Positions 52,263 through 63,170 are shown, numbered from the stretch's first letter. The stretch is DNA of 64,000 bases from CALGTL01 sp963579135 (GCA_963579135.1 CAUZFB010000008.1:4323-68322); one strand, 5' to 3'. Notes: generated from the sequence alone by a model not told the origin. A program made the numbers and translations.

Positions 52263-53540
52263 TCAGTCCTTATACGTCGCCACACCGCGCACGGTACTGA
52301 TAACGATAAGCAGTGTGATGATCCCGATAACCGAGCCCACGAGCAAGGCAATCGGTGCCGTGATAGCCGCTGCCATCGACCCCAGCATGAGCTGACCCAT
52401 GGATGGTCCGCCCCGGTTCGAGAGTTGCATCACGGCGGTGGCGCGTCCTCGTATCTCGTCGGACACGGCGCCCTGAAGGATCGTGGAGCGCATGATGGCG
52501 CCCACGCCGTCAAGCCCGCCCACGGCGGCCAGCGCCAGCAGCGAGATCCAATACGTAGTCGACGTGGCGAAGATGGCCATTGCCCCCAGGTAGGCCACGT
52601 ACGTACCAACGACTACCATGCCCTTGTGCCTGATATCACCGGCGATGAGCAGCACTGCCGAGCCGATCAGGAATCCCGCCGCGGGCGCCGACATCAGCAC
52701 GCCGAAACCGAATGTCCCCACGTTCAGGATGTCCTCCGCGAAGATGGGCACGAGACCACGATGGTGCGTGAACAGCATCGCCACCACGTCCAGCAACATC
52801 ATCGCCAGGATCACCTGGGTGCCGAAGACGAAGCGGAAGCCCTCGAGCATCGACTTCACTGACATCCCACGACGACGCACCTCAGGGTCAGGAGGCATGG
52901 GTTTCAGCAAGAACAGCGCCCCCACTGTCGGGACGAACACGACACTCACCGCCGCGTACGTCCAACCAGGCCCCACCCAGCCGATGAGCAATCCTCCCAG
53001 CGCAGGGCCCACCAACATCGAACCATGACGTGCCGCCTGGTTCAACGTGATCGCGTTCATCAGGTGGGTCCGTGGCACCAGTCGAGGGAGCATCGCCATG
53101 CGCGCAGGCCCTTCGAACGTGTTCACCGCAGCCGTCACGAGCGTCGTGGCGTAGATATGCCAGACTTCGATGTTCCCCGTGATCGCCAGCGCGGCTAGCA
53201 CTGCGGCAAGCAGGAAGTTGCCCACTTGCGTGAGGATCAGCAGATTCCGGCGGTCCACCATGTCCGCGACCGAACCTCCGACGAATACGAGGAGCAGCAT
53301 CGGCGCGAACTGGAATACACCCAACAACCCGAGGCTGAGCGGAGACCTCGTAATCTCGTAGATGAGCCAGAGGTTGGTCACCTGCCGCATCTGGAACCCC
53401 ACGAAGCCCACCATGAAGCTCACGAGCACGAGCCGGAACTCGTAGAACTCGAATGAGCCGAGGGGACGCACTCTCACAGAGGGGTCTCTGTCATCAGCTA
53501 GCTTTGTTACATCCGGCGATTTATCCGACGTTTCAGCCAA
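52263..53540 (-). CDS. Major facilitator superfamily transporter (MFS_3, exporter-like)
   Basis: A 425-residue 12-helix transporter of the enterobactin-exporter-like group, with an MFS loop in GGSVADMVDRRNLL. Start TTG behind GGAGA. Neighbour of alkA, which suggests no clear function in common. Substrate unknown. Confidence 0.85.
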   Translation of the reverse strand: MAETSDKSPDVTKLADDRDPSVRVRPLGSFEFYEFRLVLVSFMVGFVGFQMRQVTNLWLIYEITRSPLSLGLLGVFQFAPMLLLVFVGGSVADMVDRRNLLILTQVGNFLLAAVLAALAITGNIEVWHIYATTLVTAAVNTFEGPARMAMLPRLVPRTHLMNAITLNQAARHGSMLVGPALGGLLIGWVGPGWTYAAVSVVFVPTVGALFLLKPMPPDPEVRRRGMSVKSMLEGFRFVFGTQVILAMMLLDVVAMLFTHHRGLVPIFAEDILNVGTFGFGVLMSAPAAGFLIGSAVLLIAGDIRHKGMVVVGTYVAYLGAMAIFATSTTYWISLLALAAVGGLDGVGAIMRSTILQGAVSDEIRGRATAVMQLSNRGGPSMGQLMLGSMAAAITAPIALLVGSVIGIITLLIVISTVRGVATYKD

Positions 53541-53567
53541 TTCGTCTCCGGCGTGCAGTTGGTTCGT

Positions 53568-54119
53568 CTAGTCCTTTATCAGGCCGCCCGGTTGGCAGCT
53601 ACGGCACCAGCTTGTGATGCGCTGGTTCGGCGTTATCTCTGAGACGATTGCACCACAGCGCGGGCAAGGCTCGCTCGCTTTGCGGTGCACCTTGAGGAAA
53701 TGACGGACCTCCCGATGGATGTCCGGAGGCATCCGTTCACGGACGACGTCAATCGCCTCCTGGAGCACCTCTGGCACCGCATCGTAGACCTTGCGCAACT
53801 CCTCGTCACTCAAGTCCTTACGCTTGCGGAAAGGCGAGACACGCGCAGCCCAAAGGATGTCGTCCACGTATGCGTTCCCGATCCCAGACAGAAACTTGCC
53901 CCGCGCCAGCACGCGGTCGGGGTTCAGAGGGAACAGCAGGTCTTTACCGAGACGAGGCACCTTGCCGAACGTGTGCCCAGTCACATCGGCGACGAAATCG
54001 TCGGCGGCCAGCGAGCGAGCAATCCGTGGGCGACGCGCTTCGGCACGTACGATCTCGCGCCCCGCGATCCGCTCGTTCAGGAAATCCTTGACCACCTCAA
54101 GATCGGGTATCTCTGGCAT
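53568..54119 (-). CDS. Formamidopyrimidine-DNA glycosylase-like protein, internally deleted
   Basis: A 183-residue open frame, although the family needs about 270. The N-terminus is intact (MPEIPDLEVV, with Pro and Glu of the active site) as are the end of the helical domain (SGIGNAYVDD) and the C-terminal zinc finger (CPRCGAIVSEITPNQRITSW then CRSC). Between LLFPLNPDRVLARGK and SGIGN about 90-100 residues are missing, including the sheet with the base-binding loop and the start of the H2TH domain, but the frame is kept. Unlikely to be an active glycosylase. ATG at 54119. Confidence 0.75.
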   Translation of the reverse strand: MPEIPDLEVVKDFLNERIAGREIVRAEARRPRIARSLAADDFVADVTGHTFGKVPRLGKDLLFPLNPDRVLARGKFLSGIGNAYVDDILWAARVSPFRKRKDLSDEELRKVYDAVPEVLQEAIDVVRERMPPDIHREVRHFLKVHRKASEPCPRCGAIVSEITPNQRITSWCRSCQPGGLIKD

Positions 54120-54258
54120 CGGCTTGCGTTCAAGTATACCTCTGCCTCGTGGACTGCCCGCACCGCGCATGCCTCCTATGCACAGCGGAGGCCAGGTGCA
54201 AGCTAAACGCCAGCCCATATTCGCGAGCGAGCTCTACCAGGAAGCGTCCACTGTTTAA

Positions 54259-54558
54259 TGGCGTGCGTTCTTTCCGCTCGCATCCACCGCTGGTGGCAGG
54301 GCCCTGATCGTCAACTTCATCGCCGTTCGATTCGGGCTCTTCCCTGCGGCAAGGGTCGTCGAGGATGCGGCGACGATCGCCCTGGCCGCACGGGATCTGT
54401 CCCTCCCCAAGGCGCTCATCTCGACCACCGTCGCAGAAGGACTAATCATCCCGTTCGTCCTCATCGGCATCCTCTTGTTAGTCGAGGACTATCGCAACCT
54501 TGAAGCTAACGCTGAGAATCCTGAACCATCGATCTCGCCACCGACGACTGGCCTTTAA
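54259..54558 (+). pseudogene. Headless fragment of a membrane protein
   Basis: Between TAA 54256-54258 and TAA 54556-54558 the plus strand is open for 99 codons and reads like protein (GRALIVNFIAVRFGLFPAAR, then one membrane helix in GLIIPFVLIGILLLVEDYRN) but has no ATG, GTG or TTG near its start. Likely the C-terminal end of a lost gene. Family not recognised. Confidence 0.4.
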
Positions 54559-54562
54559 GAAG

Positions 54563-54590
54563 AACGGCCCTCGGAAATCCGAGGGCCGTT
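54563..54590 (-). terminator. Terminator of the dnaG-rpoD operon
   Basis: AACGGCCCTCGGA (54563-54575) pairs with TCCGAGGGCCGTT (54578-54590). On the minus strand it is followed by CTTCTT. It lies about 35 bases past the rpoD stop and may also end the plus-strand fragment before it. Confidence 0.85.
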
Positions 54591-54625
54591 TCACTATCTG
54601 CTTTTTCAGGGCTGGTGTCGCAGCG

Positions 54626-56140
<1,515 letters not shown>

Positions 56141-56181
56141 GTCAGCTCCTCATTCGCTTGGCGCGGTGGCGCTCGGGGTGC

Positions 56182-58029
56182 CTAGAGCGCGCCCGTTCCG
56201 CTGGCAAATAGGTCGCGCAGCCGTAAGTTGACCTGGACTGCCTGCTGATCCACCGCATCTTTGTACCCGGGGTCGGCGGGGGAAGCATCGTCGGCCAGTG
56301 CCATCTCTTCCTGCGCCTTTAACTCCCGAAGGTACCGCTCTTCCATGCGGTGCAGGCAAGCCTGCCAATCGGCTGCCCGCTGCTTGCGGTCTGCGGGGGG
56401 GAGAACCTTGGAAGCTAAATGCTCAAGATGCTCCGCAGCCACGTCGTCAAGCAGCGGATACGTGCCCTCCATTGTACCAGTAGCTTGAATCGCGCTCAAT
56501 AATGCGCGATTTTCGGCCCTGCGCATGTGCTCCGGCGGCAGCTCCGCGACCAATTCAAGCACCTCCGGGTACTGAGCGATCAACGCAAGCACGTACTCGT
56601 CCAAAACGTCGTGGTCTGCCTTACGGAACACCGACTCAGCCTGTGCCTTGCCACCCTCCCGTTTCGCCTGTTGCTGCTGTGGGCGGGGCCGCCCCGGCGT
56701 TCGGGAGCGCCCCACGCTCGCTTCCAGCGTCTCGATAGGCACCGATAACATGTCCGCAAGCTTAGCGAAGTACTGCTCCTGCTCCACCCAATTGGGGATC
56801 GCGAAGATCACCGGCATCAGCAGCTCGACAGCTTCCGCTTTCCCCTCAGGGGTCGAGGTATCCAGACGGCTGGCTTCCGCCCTCAGCAGGAAATCCACCA
56901 CCGGCACGGCGTTGGTGATCAGCTCGCGCCACTTAGAGCCATCGGCACGGATCATTTCGTCCGGGTCCTTGCCGTCGGTGATCAACGCTATGCGCAGCGC
57001 GTCCATGTCGGACGACCGCTGCTTGATGTCGGCGCGGGCACGTCCCTTCGACGTCTGAAGCTCTCCGCCCAGCAGCTGCCACGACGTTCGCAAACTGCGG
57101 AGCATCGCCTCCTGCCCCGCAGCGTCAGCGTCCAGGGCAAGCACGACTCGCGGAGCACGCGCACGAAGCAAGTTGACCTGTTCTTCAGTCAGCGCCGTCC
57201 CCATAGACGCCACCACGTTCTGGTACCCGTGCTCATGCGCCGTAATCACGTCCATGTACCCTTCGACCACCACGGCGACTCCCTCGCGGGCGATGGCGTC
57301 GCGGGCCCGATCCAGGCCGTACAGCATCTTGCCTTTGTCGAACAGCTCGGTCTGTGACGTGTTCAGGTACTTGGGATTCGCACCGGCCAGCGAGCGGCCA
57401 GCGAACCCGATAACCTGGCCTTCGCTGTCGCGCAGGACGAAAGTGAGCCGTCCACGGATGAAATCGCGCACCTCGCCTGACTCGAACCGGGAGACGACTC
57501 CAGCGGCGACCGCCTGGTCCTCCGTGTAGCCCAGAGCTGTCAGGTGCTTCAGTAAATCGTCGCCCGTGCTCGGGGCGTAGCCGATGCCGAACCGCACAAC
57601 CGCCTCCTCGGTGAGCGCACGTTGCTCAACATACGCTCGGGCCAGCGCGCCCTTGTCCGCTTGGAGGGCTTCACGATAGAAGCGAAGCGTAGCCTCGTTC
57701 ACCGCGAACAGGGGATTGCGTGGGCCATCCTTGCGCTGCGTGCGCTCGGGCAGCGCCACACCCGCACGCTCGGCGAGTGTCTTGAGCGCCACCGGAAATT
57801 CGACACCCTCGATCTTCTGGACGAAGTTGAAGACGTCGCCACCCTGGGCGCATGCACCAAAGCAACGCCAGGTCTGGCGCTCCGGGAACACCACGAACGA
57901 AGGCGTGTTCTCCTGGTGGAAGGGGCAGCGCGCGTGGTAATTGCGCCCCGCGCGCTTTAGATCGGGGACGTAATCAGCCACCACATCGACGATGTCGATA
58001 CGCGCCTTGATATCGTCAGTTGCTGCCAT
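56182..58029 (-). CDS. dnaG: DNA primase
   Basis: Makes RNA primers at the fork; 615 residues. Zinc domain CPFHQENTPSF...RCFGACAQGGD (about 38-66), Toprim domain with VVVEGYMDV (about 253) and ALDADAAGQEA, and a helical C-terminal helicase-binding part. GGAGGACGACCG precedes the ATG. Followed 41 bases later by rpoD, the classic macromolecular synthesis order without rpsU. Confidence 0.95.
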   Translation of the reverse strand: MAATDDIKARIDIVDVVADYVPDLKRAGRNYHARCPFHQENTPSFVVFPERQTWRCFGACAQGGDVFNFVQKIEGVEFPVALKTLAERAGVALPERTQRKDGPRNPLFAVNEATLRFYREALQADKGALARAYVEQRALTEEAVVRFGIGYAPSTGDDLLKHLTALGYTEDQAVAAGVVSRFESGEVRDFIRGRLTFVLRDSEGQVIGFAGRSLAGANPKYLNTSQTELFDKGKMLYGLDRARDAIAREGVAVVVEGYMDVITAHEHGYQNVVASMGTALTEEQVNLLRARAPRVVLALDADAAGQEAMLRSLRTSWQLLGGELQTSKGRARADIKQRSSDMDALRIALITDGKDPDEMIRADGSKWRELITNAVPVVDFLLRAEASRLDTSTPEGKAEAVELLMPVIFAIPNWVEQEQYFAKLADMLSVPIETLEASVGRSRTPGRPRPQQQQAKREGGKAQAESVFRKADHDVLDEYVLALIAQYPEVLELVAELPPEHMRRAENRALLSAIQATGTMEGTYPLLDDVAAEHLEHLASKVLPPADRKQRAADWQACLHRMEERYLRELKAQEEMALADDASPADPGYKDAVDQQAVQVNLRLRDLFASGTGAL

Positions 58030-58201
58030 CGGTCGTCCTCCGCCCCGGGTTGCGCCCCAAGTTGCGACATGGAACCACGCCGATTCTGTGCGGCCCCGCC
58101 CTAAATCGCCAAGATAAATGGAAGTTCAATTTCACTCTGTTTGCGCGTTGACGCGCAACACCCGCATGGCACACTCGGCTCTGCTCTGGTACAACGACCG
58201 C

Positions 58202-59002
58202 ATGCCTACGCGTTTCTATCATGTCGACGCCTTCACCTCGGTTCCCTACACCGGCAACCCGGCGGTGGTGTGCCCGCTAGACGGCCCCGCCTCTCCTCAT
58301 TGGATGCAGGATGTAGCGGCGGAGATGAATGTCAGCGAGACGGCGTTCTTCCATCGGAATGGCCCAGACAGCGATACGTTCCACCTGCGCTGGTTCACGC
58401 CCATCACCGAAGTCGACCTCTGCGGGCATGCGACCCTCGCTAGCGCTCATGTGCTACGCGAGGATGGTATAGTCCCCGTGGGACAAACGGTGCGGTTCCA
58501 GACCGCAAGCGGCCTGCTCACCGTGGAGATCGGCGACGACCTGCTGTGCATGGATTTCCCGGCCGAGCGTGCAGAGGCGGTCGACACGCCGGAAGCACTC
58601 GCCACGGGCTTGGGAGTCCAACCAATATGGGTAGGCCGCAATCGGCTCGACTACGTCGCGGAACTGGAATCGGCAGCGATCGTTGGCGAACTCACACCCG
58701 ACCTACGCGCGCTCGCCGATCTCCCCGGACGCGGAGTCATCGTGACGGCGAGAGGCGAAGAACCGGGCATCGACTATGTCTGCCGCGTGTTCGGCCCGAA
58801 AACTGGCATTCCAGAAGATCCCGCAACAGGCTCGGCCCAATGCGCCTTGGGGCCGTACTGGGCCGAGAAACTTGGCAAAGCTGAACTAGCGGCGTACCAA
58901 TCGTCCAGACGCGGTGGTCACATGCATGTGCGGCCACAGGGCCAGCGAGTCATCATCAGCGGCCAATCGGTCACGATTTCGTCCGGCGAGCTACTGCGCT
59001 AA
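58202..59002 (+). CDS. PhzF-family isomerase/epimerase
   Basis: A 266-residue diaminopimelate-epimerase-fold enzyme. Conserved Glu in NVSETAFFHR (about 45), TEVDLCGHATLA (about 68-79) and EDPATGSAQCALG (about 206-218) are intact. The reaction is unknown; no phenazine genes are near. ATG 58202 gives the usual start, with ATG 58169 as an upstream alternative; neither has a good ribosome binding site. Confidence 0.88.
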   Translation: MPTRFYHVDAFTSVPYTGNPAVVCPLDGPASPHWMQDVAAEMNVSETAFFHRNGPDSDTFHLRWFTPITEVDLCGHATLASAHVLREDGIVPVGQTVRFQTASGLLTVEIGDDLLCMDFPAERAEAVDTPEALATGLGVQPIWVGRNRLDYVAELESAAIVGELTPDLRALADLPGRGVIVTARGEEPGIDYVCRVFGPKTGIPEDPATGSAQCALGPYWAEKLGKAELAAYQSSRRGGHMHVRPQGQRVIISGQSVTISSGELLR

Positions 59003-59144
59003 GCAGGGCAAACCTTCGTGCCCCACAACCGGCTATTCCTGCCATCGCCATAATGGAAACAACCGCCCGTCACGCGATCGGCGCCCTGCACGCTACCCTC
59101 TCTCTTGACGACATACGTCGTCGCCAAACCAGCGCGCCGGAGCG

Positions 59145-59194
59145 CCGAGCGACCTTTAGTTCCACCGACGAAGCCAAGAGTTCCGAGGGCGAGC
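59145..59194 (+). repeat. Dispersed intergenic repeat, copy A
   Basis: Fifty bases starting CCGAGCGACCTTTA match 63121-63170 at 40 of 50 positions without gaps, including the shared block GAAGCCAAGAG. Lies in the 238-base interval between phzF and the DUF6787 gene, which holds nothing else recognised. Confidence 0.55.
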
Positions 59195-59240
59195 ACACGC
59201 CTCATGCTCGCGTCATGGGCGGAGCTGTTAGGCGGCGGTG

Positions 59241-59579
59241 TTACCGGTCGCGGCGTTGTTCAGACGCATCCGGTTTCGGGGCCAACCCGATCAGCCTCAA
59301 CGGTCGTCCCCAGATACGCATCACCCGCCGCGTGAAGTACGCACGCTTGCCGAATAACGTCCCCACCGCAACGAGAGTGACAGAGTAGGACGGCGGGATA
59401 AGCAGTAGGTATGCGACCCGGAAACTCCATGGACCCGACCACAGAGAGCCTTCGAGCCCCAGCGCGCACGATAGGATCAGCTTGCTCAGGAACACCGCGA
59501 TCAAACCCGTGATCGCGAAAACGATCAACACAACCAGGTAGTGGCGGGCCTCAGTCGATATGCTAGAGGGCAGAATCAC
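59241..59579 (-). CDS. DUF6787-like small membrane protein
   Basis: A 112-residue protein with hydrophobic segments at about 14-36 and 52-74. The stretch GPWSFRVAYLLLIPPSYSV then TLFGKRAYFTRRVMRIWGR is typical of the DUF6787 family, of unknown role. GTG start overlaps the stop of the GarR-like gene, so it is the last gene of that operon. Confidence 0.7.
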   Translation of the reverse strand: MILPSSISTEARHYLVVLIVFAITGLIAVFLSKLILSCALGLEGSLWSGPWSFRVAYLLLIPPSYSVTLVAVGTLFGKRAYFTRRVMRIWGRPLRLIGLAPKPDASEQRRDR

Positions 59580-60475
59580 AGGTTCTGACGCGCCTCTCGG
59601 CCCGCGAGCCCCTCAACCGCCTTGATGATCGCCTGTGTACCCTCGTCGCCTAGCCCTGCGGCCTCCAGCGCAGTGAAGTACTGGCGCGCCAGCGACGTCA
59701 CCGCCAGGGGCACGTGCGCCTTCTGCGCAGCCTCTTGGATCAACCGCAGATCCTTCTGTTGCAGTTTCACCATGAAGCCTGGTGCGAAGTCACCCTGCAC
59801 CATACGCGGCCCCAGATTCGCAAGCTGCCACGAGCCCGCCGCACCCCCGGACACCGCCTCGATCGTCTTCAGCAGGTCCGCACCCTGTGCCGACGCGAAA
59901 ACTAACGCCTCCGCGACCGCTGAGGCTGTTCCTGCCACCAGTATCTGATTCACCAGCTTCGTCGTCTGACCCATCCCGGATGGACCCATCAGCGTGATGC
60001 TCTTGCCCATCGTCTGAAACACCGGTAAGCAGCGGTCGAACGTTGCCTGCTCACCACCCACCATGATCGTCAGCGTACCCTGCTGTGCGCCCCACGAGCC
60101 CCCGCTGACCGGCGCGTCTAGCATCGCGATCCCTGCGGCTGCCAACCGTCCCGCCAACTCCTGCGTGGCCGCGGGAGCCACCGTGCTCATGTCGATCAGC
60201 ACGCTACCGGCCTTCATGGAGGACGCTAGCCCGCCGTCTCCTTCGACCACACCCAGCACATCGGGAGTGTCCGGGACCATCGTGATCACCACCGAGCACT
60301 TCTCGCCGACCTCGGCGATACTCTGCGCGACCTCGACTCCGTCGGGCGCAAGGGCTTCCGCCCTCGCTGCCGTGCGGTTGTACACCGTGACTTTGAAGCC
60401 GCCTTTTACCAGGTTCAGGGCCATGGGGCCGCCCATGATCCCTGTTCCGACGACGCCGATCCGTTCGTCAGCCAT
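59576..60475 (-). CDS. 2-hydroxy-3-oxopropionate reductase-like (beta-hydroxyacid dehydrogenase)
   Basis: A 299-residue NAD(P)-dependent dehydrogenase: GVVGTGIMGGPMALNL (about 7-22), DAPVSGGSWGAQQGTL, and catalytic Lys in GQTTKLVNQ. Next to an HpcH/HpaI aldolase, which points to tartronate-semialdehyde reduction (GarR role), although hydroxyisobutyrate dehydrogenase is also possible. ATG directly abuts the aldolase stop. Confidence 0.87.
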   Translation of the reverse strand: MADERIGVVGTGIMGGPMALNLVKGGFKVTVYNRTAARAEALAPDGVEVAQSIAEVGEKCSVVITMVPDTPDVLGVVEGDGGLASSMKAGSVLIDMSTVAPAATQELAGRLAAAGIAMLDAPVSGGSWGAQQGTLTIMVGGEQATFDRCLPVFQTMGKSITLMGPSGMGQTTKLVNQILVAGTASAVAEALVFASAQGADLLKTIEAVSGGAAGSWQLANLGPRMVQGDFAPGFMVKLQQKDLRLIQEAAQKAHVPLAVTSLARQYFTALEAAGLGDEGTQAIIKAVEGLAGREARQNL

Positions 60476-61252
60476 CTACCGGCCCTCCTCGATGGCGCGG
60501 ACACCCTGCACGTAGGCAGCCGTCGCAGCGCCCAGCAACGCGTTGGCGCCCGTCAGGAAGAAGCCCACGCCCCTATCCCGCCAGTAACCGTAATCCTCAG
60601 GAGATCGTGCGATCGTGCCCGAAACCTTTCCCGCCGCTACGATTGTCTTCGTCAGATCCTCAATGACCTTCAGCACCTTCTCATGCTTGCCTTGACCATG
60701 GACACCCAGCGCCACCGAAAGATCGGTCGGGCCTAGGAACACCACGTCAACGCCCTCGGTCGCGATGATCTCGTCCGCGTGCTCGATGCCTTCGAGCGTC
60801 TCAATCTGCGCGATCACACACGTCGCCTCGTTGGCCGCCGCACAGTAGTCCGCCAGCGATTCCGCCATCCCGTAGTGGTTCGCACGCACGCTTGCTAGGC
60901 CACGACGGCCTACCGGTGGGTACTTCACGTAACTCACTAGACGCTCCGCGTCATCCCCGGAATTGATCATCGGCGTCATCACGCCCACTGAACCTGCGTC
61001 CAGAAATTTCGAGATCACCTGCTGTGTGTTCTCACCGATCCGGGTCAGCGCGGGCACGTTCAGCGCCTCCGCAGCCCGGTACATATTCACTGCATCGTTC
61101 GGCAAGATCGGGTTGTGCTCGCTATCCACCACAAGGAAGTCCATCCCGCCCAGCGCGAGAAGTTCCACGGTCGTGGGTGACTCGATGCTAACAAAGGCTC
61201 CGACAACCGGTTCCCTCGCCTGCATTTTGGTTTTCATGGCGTTATTGATCAT
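60476..61252 (-). CDS. HpcH/HpaI-family aldolase (GarL-like)
   Basis: Class II pyruvate aldolase of 258 residues. Motifs: VVDSEHNPI (metal and base), PALTRIGEN, GVMTPMINSGDDAERLVSYV, CVIAQIETLEGIEHAD (Glu metal ligand) and FLGPTDLSVALG (Asp ligand). Splits a 2-keto sugar acid to pyruvate and an aldehyde such as tartronate semialdehyde. The product can be reduced by the adjacent GarR-like enzyme, a common glucarate/galactarate pair. Confidence 0.88.
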   Translation of the reverse strand: MINNAMKTKMQAREPVVGAFVSIESPTTVELLALGGMDFLVVDSEHNPILPNDAVNMYRAAEALNVPALTRIGENTQQVISKFLDAGSVGVMTPMINSGDDAERLVSYVKYPPVGRRGLASVRANHYGMAESLADYCAAANEATCVIAQIETLEGIEHADEIIATEGVDVVFLGPTDLSVALGVHGQGKHEKVLKVIEDLTKTIVAAGKVSGTIARSPEDYGYWRDRGVGFFLTGANALLGAATAAYVQGVRAIEEGR

Positions 61253-61307
61253 GGCTAGTCGCTCTCAACCTATTGTGGGATTGGTGTATCTAAGTATGTT
61301 ATGCGGT

Positions 61308-62321
61308 TCAACGGTTAGCCGCAGCATCGCCGCCGTGCAGCTGTCGTATCACGAATACCACGCCACCCGTCGCGACGATGCTCAGGTAGCTGATGGCCCT
61401 GTCCAGCAGCGCCACCGCCACCGCCGTCTCAACCGTCAGCTCCAGTTGCAGCAAACCGCTCACTCCCGTCTCAACGACGCCCAGACCTCCCGGCGTTAGC
61501 GGGATCGCCGAAAGCAACCCATTGGCCATTGGCACGAACACCACAAGACCCATCGCCACGGGCACGCCCAGTGCCTTGATGACGAAGAACAAACGCCCAA
61601 CCTCTGCTAGCCAGCCCAGCAGCCCGAGCCCGAACACCCAGTGCAGCGAACCGAAACTCCCCATCGTGCCCTCGTGGAACCGGTGGTAGAGATTAGCCAA
61701 CCTCTTCGGAAACAACACCGCTACCAACCGGCGTGCCACCACCATTACCACCAGGCCCAGTCCAATCAATCCAAGAAGTCCGCCGGCGATCACCATGAGG
61801 ATCAGCGGAGGCTCAATCTGCCCGCCTAGCAGTAGCACCAGCAGGCCAACGCCCATGAGCGCCCCCACCACGCTTAGATCGACGAGCCGATCGGCCAACA
61901 CTGTCCCTGCCACTCGCGGGAAGCTGGATTTCGTGTCGTTTGAGTAGACGTAAGCCCGGTACGCGTCCCCCATCCGGAAGAGCGTTACCGAGTTCGCGAA
62001 CCAGCTCATCAGGATGATCCGGCCGTAGTACAACGCATGGCGCTCCATGAACGGAGTACCCGCATTGCGCGCTGCATTACGCAGCAACATCCGCCACCGC
62101 GCACCCCGGAAGATGAACGTGGTGTAGTGCACCAGCACCGCAGCCACGTACCAGACCGGGTTCATGTTGCGCATCAGCTCCCACGTCTCGCTCCACGCGA
62201 TGTCGAACCGCGTCAGGAACAGGGCCGCTAAGCCCCCCAGGAGAACGAATGAGATCGCCGTCTGCGGAGAAAGGAACCTGCGCCGTAGCGAGATAGGTTG
62301 GGCCTGAGATCCTTGCGTCAC
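61308..62321 (-). CDS. Lysylphosphatidylglycerol synthase TM-region/UPF0104 family membrane protein
   Basis: About 337 residues with eight or so membrane helices, FRGARWRMLL early, FRMGDAYRAYVY in the middle and IPLTPGGLGVVETG near the end, as in the flippase half of MprF and AglD relatives. No catalytic synthase domain is present, so it may move or anchor lipids. GTG 62321 begins 16 bases after the rsmG stop; a longer frame from 62369 would overlap rsmG by 32 bases. Confidence 0.83.
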   Translation of the reverse strand: MTQGSQAQPISLRRRFLSPQTAISFVLLGGLAALFLTRFDIAWSETWELMRNMNPVWYVAAVLVHYTTFIFRGARWRMLLRNAARNAGTPFMERHALYYGRIILMSWFANSVTLFRMGDAYRAYVYSNDTKSSFPRVAGTVLADRLVDLSVVGALMGVGLLVLLLGGQIEPPLILMVIAGGLLGLIGLGLVVMVVARRLVAVLFPKRLANLYHRFHEGTMGSFGSLHWVFGLGLLGWLAEVGRLFFVIKALGVPVAMGLVVFVPMANGLLSAIPLTPGGLGVVETGVSGLLQLELTVETAVAVALLDRAISYLSIVATGGVVFVIRQLHGGDAAANR

Positions 62322-62337
62322 GCCGTCTCTCGCCCGC

Positions 62338-63078
62338 TCACGATAACGGCCGCTTCGCTGGAATCCCATCGCGTCGTGGGAATCGATCAGAGGTTTCGCC
62401 GATCTTCCGCACCACCGTTATCGAGCCCCGTATACCGGCGTCTGCCGCCACGACTGTCGAATGGCCCGCCAACTCAACGCTGGGGTTACCACCGCCAAGA
62501 GCCGTCGCCGCCTTCGCAGCCAGCACTGCCTCCGCTTCCGCATCGGCGCCACGTTGCGCCAGCAGCACGCCACCAACCTTACACAACGGCAACGTCAACT
62601 CCAGCACCAGCGTCAGCTGACCGATCGCCCGGGCAGTCGCCACGTCGAACGTCTCGCGGTACCCATCCCGACGGGCCACGGCCTCAGCTCGTTCTGCCAG
62701 TACCTCAACGTCACCCAGCCCCAAGTTGTTCGTCATCCACGTCAGAAACTCAGCTTTTTTCCCCGTCGCCTCCACCAAAACCACATCCAGCTCAGGCAAT
62801 CCCACCTTCAACACAAGACCCGGGAAACCGGCCCCCGAACCCACGTCCACCAACCGTCGCGCCCCTGGCAACTCCCGGCGCATCACCGGCACCAACGTCA
62901 GGGAATCCAACAGGTGGACCCGCTCCGCATCAGCCAGCGCCGCAGGTGAAGTCAGGTTCTTGCGCTTGTTCCACTCGGCAAGTCCATCCAGGTAGGTCTG
63001 GAACTGTCCAAGCTGAAGATCGCTAAGTTGAACACCAAGCGCCTCGGCGCCCTTGGCCAATAGATTCAAGTCTGTCAT
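62338..63078 (-). CDS. rsmG: 16S rRNA (guanine527-N7)-methyltransferase
   Basis: A 246-residue SAM enzyme. HLLDSLTLVP (about 50-59), SAM site VDVGSGAGFPGLVLKV (about 76-91) and KKAEFLTWM are typical of RsmG/GidB. First gene of a short minus-strand operon with the membrane protein. Confidence 0.93.
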   Translation of the reverse strand: MTDLNLLAKGAEALGVQLSDLQLGQFQTYLDGLAEWNKRKNLTSPAALADAERVHLLDSLTLVPVMRRELPGARRLVDVGSGAGFPGLVLKVGLPELDVVLVEATGKKAEFLTWMTNNLGLGDVEVLAERAEAVARRDGYRETFDVATARAIGQLTLVLELTLPLCKVGGVLLAQRGADAEAEAVLAAKAATALGGGNPSVELAGHSTVVAADAGIRGSITVVRKIGETSDRFPRRDGIPAKRPLS

Positions 63079-63120
63079 AAGCGATTAGCAGTATATCGGG
63101 GCCGCCCCGTCCCCGGAATG

Positions 63121-63170
63121 CCGAGCTACCTTTAATCTCAGCGGCGAAGCCAAGAGATCCAAGATCGAGC
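63121..63170 (+). repeat. Dispersed intergenic repeat, copy B
   Basis: Fifty bases matching copy A at 59145-59194 in the same orientation. It lies in the 248-base interval between rsmG and the BlaI-like gene, where no gene was recognised. Confidence 0.55.
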
